The translations under genes and the position numbers were made by a program. Source: a virus. Taken from it: a stretch of DNA of 21,233 nucleotides. The DNA is taken from positions 1 to 21,233 of the IMG/VR virus record IMGVR_UViG_3300044681_000521. One strand, given 5' to 3'. Every line of letters starts with the position of its first letter. The first letter of the stretch is position 1. The notes beneath the pieces are model-generated. The model saw nothing but the letters and a program-made list of their open reading frames with translations, was not told where the DNA came from and did no database searches. This document shows, piece by piece, positions 14,182 to 20,882 of this stretch.

Positions 14182-15893
14182 TTATTAGCCTCCGATTTCT
14201 TTTCAGAAAATCCTTGTTCAAATTTTCCAGTTCCACCATTATACACTGATACAGTACCAAAATCAGGCATTTCTTCATTTATCTCATACCATTTATCTGG
14301 TTGCAATAATTCAATTTCAATTTCACTACTGACTGAAATATTTTCTACACAGGTAAACACAGCCCCGGCGATAGCATCTGCTAAATCTTTTGAGCCTTTT
14401 GTTGGGTGATCAATTTTATTATTTGAAAACAAACGCAATTTTAAAAGCTCTTCTTCAACCAATAATTCATTCCAATATCCACGCAAACGGCCATCATAAA
14501 TAGCAGATGTTAATGTATCATAATCTGTTTTCTTTACGCTATGAAAATCAGCATTAATTGCAAGAGATCGCAAGCTTTGAATCATCTCAATTGATTGCCA
14601 ACGGTCAAATGTAACTTTAGCAACATCAAATTTTCTACACAGATCAATAATCATTTGTCTGATGCTTGAGAAATTAATTTCTTCATTAATACCGGCCTCC
14701 CAAGAATAAACAAGATCTACATTTATTACCGGAAGCTTTTCAGTGCCATTTAATGTTTTTACTTCTCTTAATCCAGGAGAATGCACTAAGCTTAATGCCG
14801 CGCGGTCTCTTTTAAGCGCTAAGTCAACATGAATAAAACGAACATGCTGATCTGTATTGTTAAACCATTTCTTAAATGTGCCATCTTCATTAATTGGGTC
14901 TTCACCATACATAAAAGCTTTTCTAACCAATTCAGGATCTCTAAAGTAAGCGTCTTCCATATTTGGAGGATTACATTCAAATCGAGCCGCTGCTTCAACC
15001 GGATTTCTAATATATTCAGATTCTAATTGTTCTCTTTTAATTGTTGGGTTTACTTCCCAAGTAGCAGCTTTGATGAACCATGTTTTAGGCTCTTTCTTTT
15101 CCCTAGCTCCATAAAATCTTTGCTCAATAAAATCACCCTTATACCGGGGGAATGAAAGAAGAATAACTTTACCGACTTCTGGGAAGCGCGACATAACAGA
15201 TAGCTTACTCATATTATAAATTGCAGAAGCGGACCCTTTTGATCTCGTTTCGCCTTTTAATTCAGCATCAGTTTTAAAAGCTGCAATTTCATCCAAAACC
15301 ACAGTCAAAACTTCATAACCTTCCCAACCTTCACTTTCAGAGTGACCTGAGAAACATCTTACTGGTCTTGAAAAGAAAAATATTTCTGAAACTCTTGGCT
15401 CAAATCCAACTTCATTGAAATACGGAGATGCCAACAATAAGTTTTTCAAAGGCTCAAAGAATACTCTTTGCGCTTGCTGCGCGTTTACGGCGAGGTTTAG
15501 AAGATCTATATATACTCCGTGTGCTTTACCAAAATAATTTAGCGGGTCCCTTAAACAATGGAGTAGGTACGCTGTATAAGCGATTGATATTCTTGAACAA
15601 TGATCTTTGCCAGATCCTTTGCCTAACATACATATAACTTCGTTATCAGTATATTTCTGATAATACTCTCGCCCTTCTTTGTCACCGTATATAGATATCA
15701 AAGTCTTTTCTTTAAGTATTTGAGTACTATGTTTAACGATCTCTTCTTGTATTGGAGATAATGGTGGTAAGCCTAAATATTTTTTATCCTGCACAAATAC
15801 TTGAATCGGGACAGGAGTTTCAACCAAATCGTCTTGCCTAAGTAGTCGATCAAAGTCATTAAAATCTAAATTTAATCCAATAAAGTCACTCAT
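14163..15893 (-). CDS. terL: Terminase large subunit (ATPase/nuclease), 576 aa
   Basis: The DNA-packaging motor protein. The ATPase domain has Walker A LGKGSGKD (90-97) and Walker B VLTVVLDE (195-202) with the catalytic E202. The coupling-type segment ILLSFPRYKGDF (244-255) follows. The RNase H-like nuclease domain shows HVDLALKRDRAALSL (D357), VTFDRW (D430) and KGSKDLADAIAG (D503, D507). Length is normal for the family. The unusual Gly-rich Walker A (GKGSGKD) is of the type seen in several actinophage terminases. GGGTGAC lies just before the ATG at 15893, and a TATACT -10 at 15908-15913 would give a 5' leader of only about 8 nt. The upstream region carries six palindromic sites, and the terminase small subunit gene lies on the far side of them. 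Confidence 0.95.
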   Translation of the reverse strand: MSDFIGLNLDFNDFDRLLRQDDLVETPVPIQVFVQDKKYLGLPPLSPIQEEIVKHSTQILKEKTLISIYGDKEGREYYQKYTDNEVICMLGKGSGKDHCSRISIAYTAYLLHCLRDPLNYFGKAHGVYIDLLNLAVNAQQAQRVFFEPLKNLLLASPYFNEVGFEPRVSEIFFFSRPVRCFSGHSESEGWEGYEVLTVVLDEIAAFKTDAELKGETRSKGSASAIYNMSKLSVMSRFPEVGKVILLSFPRYKGDFIEQRFYGAREKKEPKTWFIKAATWEVNPTIKREQLESEYIRNPVEAAARFECNPPNMEDAYFRDPELVRKAFMYGEDPINEDGTFKKWFNNTDQHVRFIHVDLALKRDRAALSLVHSPGLREVKTLNGTEKLPVINVDLVYSWEAGINEEINFSSIRQMIIDLCRKFDVAKVTFDRWQSIEMIQSLRSLAINADFHSVKKTDYDTLTSAIYDGRLRGYWNELLVEEELLKLRLFSNNKIDHPTKGSKDLADAIAGAVFTCVENISVSSEIEIELLQPDKWYEINEEMPDFGTVSVYNGGTGKFEQGFSEKKSEANKWLETL

Positions 15894-15907
15894 TTGTCAC
15901 CCTTAAT

Positions 15908-15936
15908 AGTATACACTATCCAATATGAAATCTTAC
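15908..15936 (-). promoter_or_regulatory. Candidate promoter of the terminase large subunit gene
   Basis: On the minus strand TATACT at 15908-15913 is a good -10. At 17 bp spacing the -35 position (15931-15936, GTAAGA) is poor and lies inside the first palindrome of the array, so a protein bound there would act directly on this promoter. Confidence 0.45.
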
Positions 15937-16018
15937 ACGCCGCCAATATTACAGCTCAGTAATCTTACAAGAATTCGTAATCTTACACATCTGTATTCTT
16001 ACGCGGATGTAAGAATAC
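15927..16018. repeat. Array of six palindromic 10-bp sites, 16-bp pitch
   Basis: Sites: GAAATCTTAC 15927-15936, CCAATATTAC 15943-15952, GTAATCTTAC 15959-15968, GTAATCTTAC 15977-15986, GTATTCTTAC 15993-16002, GTAAGAATAC 16009-16018. Starts are 16 bp apart except one 18-bp step. The 6-bp spacers (8 once) are not conserved. A degenerate seventh site (7 of 10 to the reverse complement) falls at 16025-16034, again 16 bp on. The last two form a perfect 10-bp inverted repeat around GCGGAT. It fills the space between the terminase subunit genes. Confidence 0.85.
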
Positions 16019-16055
16019 AATAAGGAAAGATAAGAAAAACATATTGAATTTACAC

Positions 16056-16103
16056 CTTTATGTGAAAGTTTTTCCGTCTCTTTATGTGAGGAAATATCCG
16101 CCT
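16056..16103. repeat. 24-bp imperfect tandem repeat
   Basis: Two copies of CTTTATGTGA-N8-CCG-C/T-CT (16056-16079 and 16080-16103), with a partial third start (CTTTAT) running into the end of the small-subunit gene. It lies between that stop codon and the palindrome array. Confidence 0.55.
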
Positions 16104-16105
16104 CT

Positions 16106-16678
16106 TTATTCAACTCCGTCATTCATGATTTCAAAAGCAATTTCTAATTCTCTCCGAACCTCTTCAGCGATGTTAGGATGTTTAGAAATAACATCTCTTA
16201 AAATTTTTGACAGGATTTGATTGACATTTTCAGCTTTTTGCATTCTTGCAATATATTGACCATCTGTTTGATTTCCACCCATCAGCTTGTGAAGCTGAGC
16301 TTTCTTAGTTGCAACTTCTGCCGCTAATTTAATGGCTTGGATTCTTGCTGGGACCATTCCATGGTCAGTAGCAATATTTATTGTTTCCCAAGCTTCTTTG
16401 CTTAATTGATCAAATTCTTGCAATGCTTTAATTGTATTGAATTGAATCTTTTCCAGAAAATAAGGATCGGATTCAGCTTGCCGGTTAAGGATTTTTCTAT
16501 ACTCAGCAATCATACCCTTTGCCTTGTCTGCGGTTACCGACATCAAGGAACTAACTTCGTGAATTGAGTAGCCCTTTACATGAAGCAATCCGGCCTGTTC
16601 AATATCAGCTAAGTCATCAAGAATAGTCCTTGATTCAGGCTCAATATCTGGTTTTACATATGGTTCAATATCTGACAT
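16106..16678 (-). CDS. terS: Terminase small subunit, 190 aa
   Basis: Assigned from position (directly upstream of the large subunit) and from an N-terminal helix-turn-helix: KGYSIHEVSSLMSVTADKAKGMI (about 35-57) reads as turn, recognition and support helices like the DNA-binding part of small terminases. A long helical segment (LEKIQFNTIKALQEFDQLSK onwards) is suited to oligomerisation, followed by a KKAQLHKLMGG region and a helical C-terminus. It would recognise the packaging start site on the concatemer and hand DNA to the large subunit. The ATG at 16678 overlaps the glycosyltransferase gene by 25 bp. The repeat array just downstream is a candidate binding site. Confidence 0.75.
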   Translation of the reverse strand: MSDIEPYVKPDIEPESRTILDDLADIEQAGLLHVKGYSIHEVSSLMSVTADKAKGMIAEYRKILNRQAESDPYFLEKIQFNTIKALQEFDQLSKEAWETINIATDHGMVPARIQAIKLAAEVATKKAQLHKLMGGNQTDGQYIARMQKAENVNQILSKILRDVISKHPNIAEEVRRELEIAFEIMNDGVE

Positions 16679-17715
16679 AATCTATCCGCCATGGGTTTAG
16701 TTGCACTAGTCCAACTAAGATTTTTGTTTATCCACCTAGCACCTTTTAGAGTCTTTGATGAGATCTCTTCATAGTGATTAAATACATATAACATTTTATC
16801 ACATAAATCGTCGAAATCTGGGATTGCCCATGTACCACAACCACTATATATGCCATGCATATTGTCAGTACCCCATCTATAATTAAGGGGCATAGACAAT
16901 TCTGCATACTCAGTGCAGGCTGTGGCGTTTGTGCATATTGTAGGAATACCTTTTGCAATTGCTTTCATTGGTAAAATACCCCAGCCCTCTCCACTTGTTG
17001 GATACAACACACAATCGGCGCTATCGTATAATTTTGCCAATTCTTCGTGGCTTAGCTCGTAATCTATAACATTTATATTTCTAGCACCATGCAGCTTTCT
17101 TTGATGATCAGTTCCTTTGTATAATCTGGCATCCGGTGCTCCCATTGATTTATAGATAAGCACACACTCATCACTCCGACCAAACACCTTTAAAAATGCG
17201 TCTACGGCCATCTGAGAGTTTTTACGGCTTGATGGAGAGCCTATGCTAAGAAATCTAAACCTATCGTTATGGGATCTGCGGGGTTCTTTTGGCGGAAAGT
17301 ATAAATTCTTATCAACGCCAAGCTTAAAATCATAGACGGGCTTTTTAACTCCAGATTCAATAAATACATCTTTAGCCCATTTAGAAACTGTCCAAATTTC
17401 ATCCATTACATTCATTTCTGGTATCCAATAACCCGGCAATCTATTGGTTTCCCAATATGAAAAACCTATTGAATATTTTGATCCTACTGAGTAGATCTCT
17501 GGAAGGCAGTGGTTTATTCTAATTAATTCATTGCAGGGCGTTTTGTTTGTATAGGAAATTCCAAGCCTGATTAAATCACGATAGTCATCTGGTGGAGTAT
17601 TTGAAAAATCGTTAACTTCAATTTTGTGTTTTTTCAAACCATTAATTATTGATCTTGCAGCGTATCCATAACCTTCGGAACCCGAAGCGGAAGGGTTTTC
17701 AGTCCAACGAATCAT
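16654..17715 (-). CDS. GT-B fold (family 4-like) glycosyltransferase, 353 aa
   Basis: The N-terminal Rossmann part begins SGSEGYGYAARSIINGL (11-27), the glycine loop region. SYWETNRLPGYW (86-97) and KLGVDKNLYFP (131-141) are typical of GT4 enzymes, FLSIGSPSSRKN (155-166) opens the donor domain, and YPTSGEGWGILPMKAIAKG (238-256) is the donor-binding E-x7-E region. The second Glu is replaced by K251 (E243-x7-K), so catalysis may be altered. GT4 enzymes transfer sugars from nucleotide donors; the acceptor is unknown. Its TAATG start couples it to the YkgJ-like gene. Confidence 0.85.
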   Translation of the reverse strand: MIRWTENPSASGSEGYGYAARSIINGLKKHKIEVNDFSNTPPDDYRDLIRLGISYTNKTPCNELIRINHCLPEIYSVGSKYSIGFSYWETNRLPGYWIPEMNVMDEIWTVSKWAKDVFIESGVKKPVYDFKLGVDKNLYFPPKEPRRSHNDRFRFLSIGSPSSRKNSQMAVDAFLKVFGRSDECVLIYKSMGAPDARLYKGTDHQRKLHGARNINVIDYELSHEELAKLYDSADCVLYPTSGEGWGILPMKAIAKGIPTICTNATACTEYAELSMPLNYRWGTDNMHGIYSGCGTWAIPDFDDLCDKMLYVFNHYEEISSKTLKGARWINKNLSWTSATKPMADRLCQILNHM

Positions 17716-18467
17716 TATTCTTTAGGGAATCTTAACTCTACTCCAACAGCTTTTGCTTCTGAATTAAGCTTGTCATAATCATATCCGTGAAGCTTTGTAT
17801 ACCCAACCCTATAATTAAACCAACCCTGGACTGCTTTCCAGAATTTTTTATCGGTTGTTTTTTCTAGCTCAATAAGCTCATCTGCTGTAAGGAGAAAACT
17901 TAATACCCCTAGTGGCATATAGACGACCATATCATATCCTTCATCTTTATCAGATGTATATTCTTTTAGAAACTCTTGAAAAGATATGATTACTCTTTTA
18001 ACTCCATCGCCACTAAAATAGTCAATATTCCCTGTAGCATTTCTAATTCTAGGGCAATAATCATCGACATAAGTAACTGTGCCAAATGTTCTACACACCA
18101 TCGGTCTATATCTATAAATACTGCAACCGCCTTTGTAGAATGCACAATGTCGTTTTGTTTCCCCGCCAATTTCCCAGTCTTCATCATACATTGCTTCTTT
18201 AAGATCGTTTACAACATCATCAATCCATTTATCTGCATATTCAAGACCCTTATCTTCAAGGTACAAATAGTATTGCTGTCTAATATTAAATGCAATATTT
18301 GCACATTCAGCCATATGAATATTTAAGCCAATCCGACAGCAATTGCCAGATCCCAAACACTTATACTGTGTTGCATTTTGTTTTGATTCAATAACTCTAA
18401 TTTGATTGTAAATCATATCAAGTTTTGCAAAACTTGATATGTCCTTTACACTTACGCTTCTTCTCAT
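17715..18467 (-). CDS. YkgJ-like cysteine-cluster protein, 250 aa
   Basis: The cysteines follow the YkgJ (zinc/iron-chelating) pattern: CLGSGNCCR (C37, C43, C44), MAEC (C55), HCAFYKGGCSIYRYRPMVCR (C108, C115, C125) and YCPR (C138). RPxxCR after CSIY is the hallmark. Relatives are thought to bind metal or an Fe-S cluster, and some act in oxidative modification; the function here is unknown. The last 80 residues are helical and lack cysteines. Its start overlaps the helix-turn-helix gene by 4 bp (ATGA) and it is coupled to the GT4 gene by TAATG, so the pair is probably co-functional, for instance modifying a glycosylated virion part. Confidence 0.8.
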   Translation of the reverse strand: MRRSVSVKDISSFAKLDMIYNQIRVIESKQNATQYKCLGSGNCCRIGLNIHMAECANIAFNIRQQYYLYLEDKGLEYADKWIDDVVNDLKEAMYDEDWEIGGETKRHCAFYKGGCSIYRYRPMVCRTFGTVTYVDDYCPRIRNATGNIDYFSGDGVKRVIISFQEFLKEYTSDKDEGYDMVVYMPLGVLSFLLTADELIELEKTTDKKFWKAVQGWFNYRVGYTKLHGYDYDKLNSEAKAVGVELRFPKE

Positions 18468-18763
18468 CTCCCTCTGACTTCCTTTCTTTTTTGTTTAGTT
18501 CTTTGCTGCATTTCTCTTTTACGCCTATTAGCTTCCTCTTGAGCCGGGGATTTTGGTCTTCGCATGCTAGTGTTAGCAAGATTTCTTCCCTTTCCTCTAA
18601 ACTTAAGAAGATCGTATTTTTTCACCCAGTTATAAACTGCCTGCGGTGTGACTTTAACATTATAAGACTGCTCTAGGTGCTTGCAAATATCAGTAAGGTT
18701 CATTCTACGTTTGACATACATATCGTACAAGAAGCCCTTGTCTTTATATATCTCATTTGCCAT
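18464..18763 (-). CDS. Helix-turn-helix DNA-binding protein, 99 aa
   Basis: Residues 13-50 (YDMYVKRRMNLTDICKHLEQ, VTPQAVYNWVKKYDL) form a helix-turn-helix of the MerR/transposase-like or sigma-factor-like kind. The tail from about 53 is Arg/Lys-rich (RRKREMQQRTKQKRKEVRGR), which suits non-specific DNA contact. GAGGG lies 6 nt before the ATG at 18763. It overlaps the RuvC-like gene by 11 bp. A regulator, or a DNA-binding partner of the resolvase, is possible. Confidence 0.75.
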   Translation of the reverse strand: MANEIYKDKGFLYDMYVKRRMNLTDICKHLEQSYNVKVTPQAVYNWVKKYDLLKFRGKGRNLANTSMRRPKSPAQEEANRRKREMQQRTKQKRKEVRGR

Positions 18764-19349
18764 TTGAACCCTCTACAATTTGATTACAATACCACAAACC
18801 GATACCTGCTGCATCTATAATATCATCATCATCTAAATATTCTGGTAGATTATTGAAGTAATTTTTGACAATCTCCTGCACTCTGCGCTTCCTTTCTTTT
18901 TTTAATTTTACAGCAAGAGATCCCTTTTCTCCATTCTCAGATATGATCTGTTGCTCTTTTTTATTCAAATTTTTATAGCCAATCCCAGATTTCCAAACAA
19001 GTGGATTGACATCAGTTACGCTACAGCCGTAATTATTTAAAACTCCCCAAGAATACCCAATAATATAAGAAATTATTCTACTTGTTTCAAAATTTTGAAT
19101 ATAAATTGATTGCTCGATTATTGCTAATTTTGGCTTGTATTCCTTGTATACTTTTTTAAGTTCAACATCAATAACAGAAAATTTTGCCGACGCACCTTTG
19201 TATTCTTTATAATTTATTTTACCGCAGGCAAAAATTTTAATCTTTGATGATTCAATATCATAAACAACCCAAGCAAGCGAATGAGATGCCGGATCTATTG
19301 CAATCACCCTTGTATTTTTTACTGAGGAAACTAGTTTGGAGATACTCAC
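18753..19349 (-). CDS. ruvC: RuvC-like Holliday-junction resolvase, 198 aa
   Basis: RNase H-fold nuclease signatures in order: VIAIDPASHSLAWVVYD (15-31, catalytic D19), KLAIIEQSIY (74-83, E79) and LDDDDIIDAAGIGLWY (172-187, D176/D179). This is the metal-binding set of RuvC. The basic insert KKLKKERKRRVQEIVKNYF-type segment (148-165) can contact DNA. The likely role is resolving branched replication or recombination intermediates before packaging. The start is a GTG at 19349 that overlaps the previous stop (GTGA). Confidence 0.85.
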   Translation of the reverse strand: MSISKLVSSVKNTRVIAIDPASHSLAWVVYDIESSKIKIFACGKINYKEYKGASAKFSVIDVELKKVYKEYKPKLAIIEQSIYIQNFETSRIISYIIGYSWGVLNNYGCSVTDVNPLVWKSGIGYKNLNKKEQQIISENGEKGSLAVKLKKERKRRVQEIVKNYFNNLPEYLDDDDIIDAAGIGLWYCNQIVEGSNGK

Positions 19350-19657
19350 ATCTGATCCCCTCTAGCCTGCTCTTCAGACCAGCCCCAAGACATAAGGCGC
19401 TTAACAAATCTTTCTCGCTTGCAACTTTCACAAATTTTTTCCTTATTGTACTTAGATAGTATTGTACCGCATCCGTCTGTCTTGCAGACTCTTTTCTTAT
19501 TCTTATTGTTCTTCTTTTCATAGTAATTAGCAAGAAGATTTTTATTGGTTACAATTCGTCTACACTCTGGTGAGCAATATATAGCATTATAGACTTTAGC
19601 TAAAAATACCTTATTGCATTCAGGGTTAGAACATTTCTTCTTTTCCTTCTTGTACAT
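19346..19657 (-). CDS. Double zinc-finger protein, 103 aa
   Basis: Two four-cysteine sets: C9, C14, C28, C32 (CSNPECNKVF...YCSPECRR) and C58, C63, C76, C79 (CKTDGCGTIL...ICESCKRERF). The first resembles the treble-clef finger of HNH-associated or FPG-type proteins. No catalytic HNH histidines are visible, so this is a binding module. It is Lys-rich throughout. GGAGA is almost adjacent to the ATG at 19657, and the gene overlaps the nuclease gene by 32 bp. It sits between a nuclease and a resolvase, suggesting a DNA-binding accessory. Confidence 0.7.
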   Translation of the reverse strand: MYKKEKKKCSNPECNKVFLAKVYNAIYCSPECRRIVTNKNLLANYYEKKNNKNKKRVCKTDGCGTILSKYNKEKICESCKRERFVKRLMSWGWSEEQARGDQM

Positions 19658-20369
19658 TCTCCGACCAACATAAAGCAGCCAAATCGCAAGAACTACAGTG
19701 TTGTGAAGTTCTTTTATAAGGGCGCTCGGGTATCTGATTATTCAGATAATTATTATAAATTTTAGTATATTTTTCAAACAATTTGTTTATAAATTTATCG
19801 TCTTTTTCAATGTAAATTGGTAGTATCTCTTGATTATTTTTATTTTCGTAAATAACATAACCAGAGTCAAGATTCAAGCAGCGCATATAAATCTGTGCTT
19901 GCCTGTAGTGCTCATCCTTTGGTTTATTGTAAAGCTGTCTGTAGTGGAAGCCTTCTGAACTAATTGATTTTAATTCAATAAGCTTATGTCCATACCAATC
20001 AATGATACCATCTGCTGTGCCTTCAATTGGCGGAGAATCATGACTTACTGGAATTTCTTCATCAACCAAGATACCCATGTCTCTAAAATAGCTATATAAT
20101 CTATCGTGAACTGCATGCCCGTTATCAAAAATCCTATATGTTTGAGGATTAAATGAAGATGTTACTTCAACACCATTAAACAAATAGTACCAATATCTTG
20201 CACATTGGTTTGTGTAGCTTGGATGAAAACCACTTACTTGTTTATAAACTGGTACATTTCTCTTGGCAAGGAACTCATCAATCCCCTCAGTAATCGTCTT
20301 TCGTATTTCAACCTTAACATCTTTTGTCAAAGGCTCTTTCTTTTCTTTTAATTTCTTTAATGATTTCAT
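19626..20369 (-). CDS. Cas4/RecB-like PD-(D/E)XK nuclease with Fe-S cysteines, 247 aa
   Basis: Motifs of the Cas4/RecB superfamily: HAVHDRLYSYF (85-95, with H86/H89), GTADGIIDWYG (117-127, D120), KLIELKSIS (129-137, E132 and K134) and HYRQAQIYM (154-162, the Q-x3-Y motif). C56 near the start and C225, C228 and C234 at the end are placed as in Cas4, where they ligate a 4Fe-4S cluster. A single-strand or 5' exonuclease role in phage recombination or replication is likely. There are no CRISPR repeats or other cas genes in the window, so this is a phage nuclease rather than part of an adaptation module. It overlaps its upstream neighbour by 4 bp (ATGA). Confidence 0.85.
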   Translation of the reverse strand: MKSLKKLKEKKEPLTKDVKVEIRKTITEGIDEFLAKRNVPVYKQVSGFHPSYTNQCARYWYYLFNGVEVTSSFNPQTYRIFDNGHAVHDRLYSYFRDMGILVDEEIPVSHDSPPIEGTADGIIDWYGHKLIELKSISSEGFHYRQLYNKPKDEHYRQAQIYMRCLNLDSGYVIYENKNNQEILPIYIEKDDKFINKLFEKYTKIYNNYLNNQIPERPYKRTSQHCSSCDLAALCWSENVQEGKEEMF

Positions 20370-20689
20370 TGGTTATAGCCTCCTTTAGCGGCCAGTTTTA
20401 GCGCGTTAATGTTTTCGGATAGAGCTTCATACATGGTTTTCCAGATGTCATTTACAAATTTGTCTTGCTCAGACATCATTGTTGACTTTCTTTTAAACAT
20501 TTGAGATTTAACAATCATCATTGTCCGGTATGCAGCCAGAATGTTTGCATATTTAATAGCCTGTAAGCCAACATAATGATCTGGATTTTGGATAATATCT
20601 TCAACTATACGAAGGCATTCAATAAATTCACCAGCTTTGTCCCCCATATGGGAAGCAAGAATTTCTTTATTTATTAAAATGTCTGGCAT
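20366..20689 (-). CDS. Hypothetical helical protein, 107 aa
   Basis: No family can be named. The product is almost entirely helical (IECLRIVEDIIQNPDHYVGL; IKYANILAAYRTMMIVKSQM), with a basic KRKS patch and a helical C-terminus. It directly precedes and overlaps the Cas4-like nuclease by 4 bp, a fixed partner position that suggests a shared role, perhaps as a subunit or loader. AAAGGG lies 5 nt before the ATG at 20689. Confidence 0.65.
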   Translation of the reverse strand: MPDILINKEILASHMGDKAGEFIECLRIVEDIIQNPDHYVGLQAIKYANILAAYRTMMIVKSQMFKRKSTMMSEQDKFVNDIWKTMYEALSENINALKLAAKGGYNQ

Positions 20690-20882
20690 CGGATCCCTTT
20701 CTTCCGTAGTTATATTTAATAAGATCTTCCGCCATTATTACTGCTTTCTTTTCTTTGTATGATTGTAACCCAATGAGCCATTTCGCAATGTACACTCCAA
20801 AGTATACACCATCATCCCAGTTAATTGTGATGCCAAATGCCATCCATCCAATTAATTTATCACAAAAAAATCTAAATTTCAT
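20667..20882 (-). CDS. Hypothetical small protein, 71 aa
   Basis: The ATG at 20882 is chosen because GGGAGG lies 7 nt upstream, and this gives an 11-bp overlap with the methyltransferase stop; an upstream in-frame codon would run through the methyltransferase body. The first 35 residues are aromatic and hydrophobic (FFCDKLIGWMAFGITINW, VYFGVYIAKWLIGL), possibly one or two membrane-associated helices; the rest is basic. No family is recognised. Confidence 0.6.
   Translation of the reverse strand: MKFRFFCDKLIGWMAFGITINWDDGVYFGVYIAKWLIGLQSYKEKKAVIMAEDLIKYNYGRKGSDARHFNK

Noticed and set aside
13993-16018. Hairpin formed by 15993-16018 as a transcription terminator
   Set aside because: Stable 10-bp stem, but no T-tract follows on either strand, and it is better explained as two sites of the palindrome array.
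19626-20369. CRISPR-associated Cas4 in an adaptation module
   Set aside because: No CRISPR repeats, Cas1 or Cas2 in the window; it sits in a phage recombination gene group.
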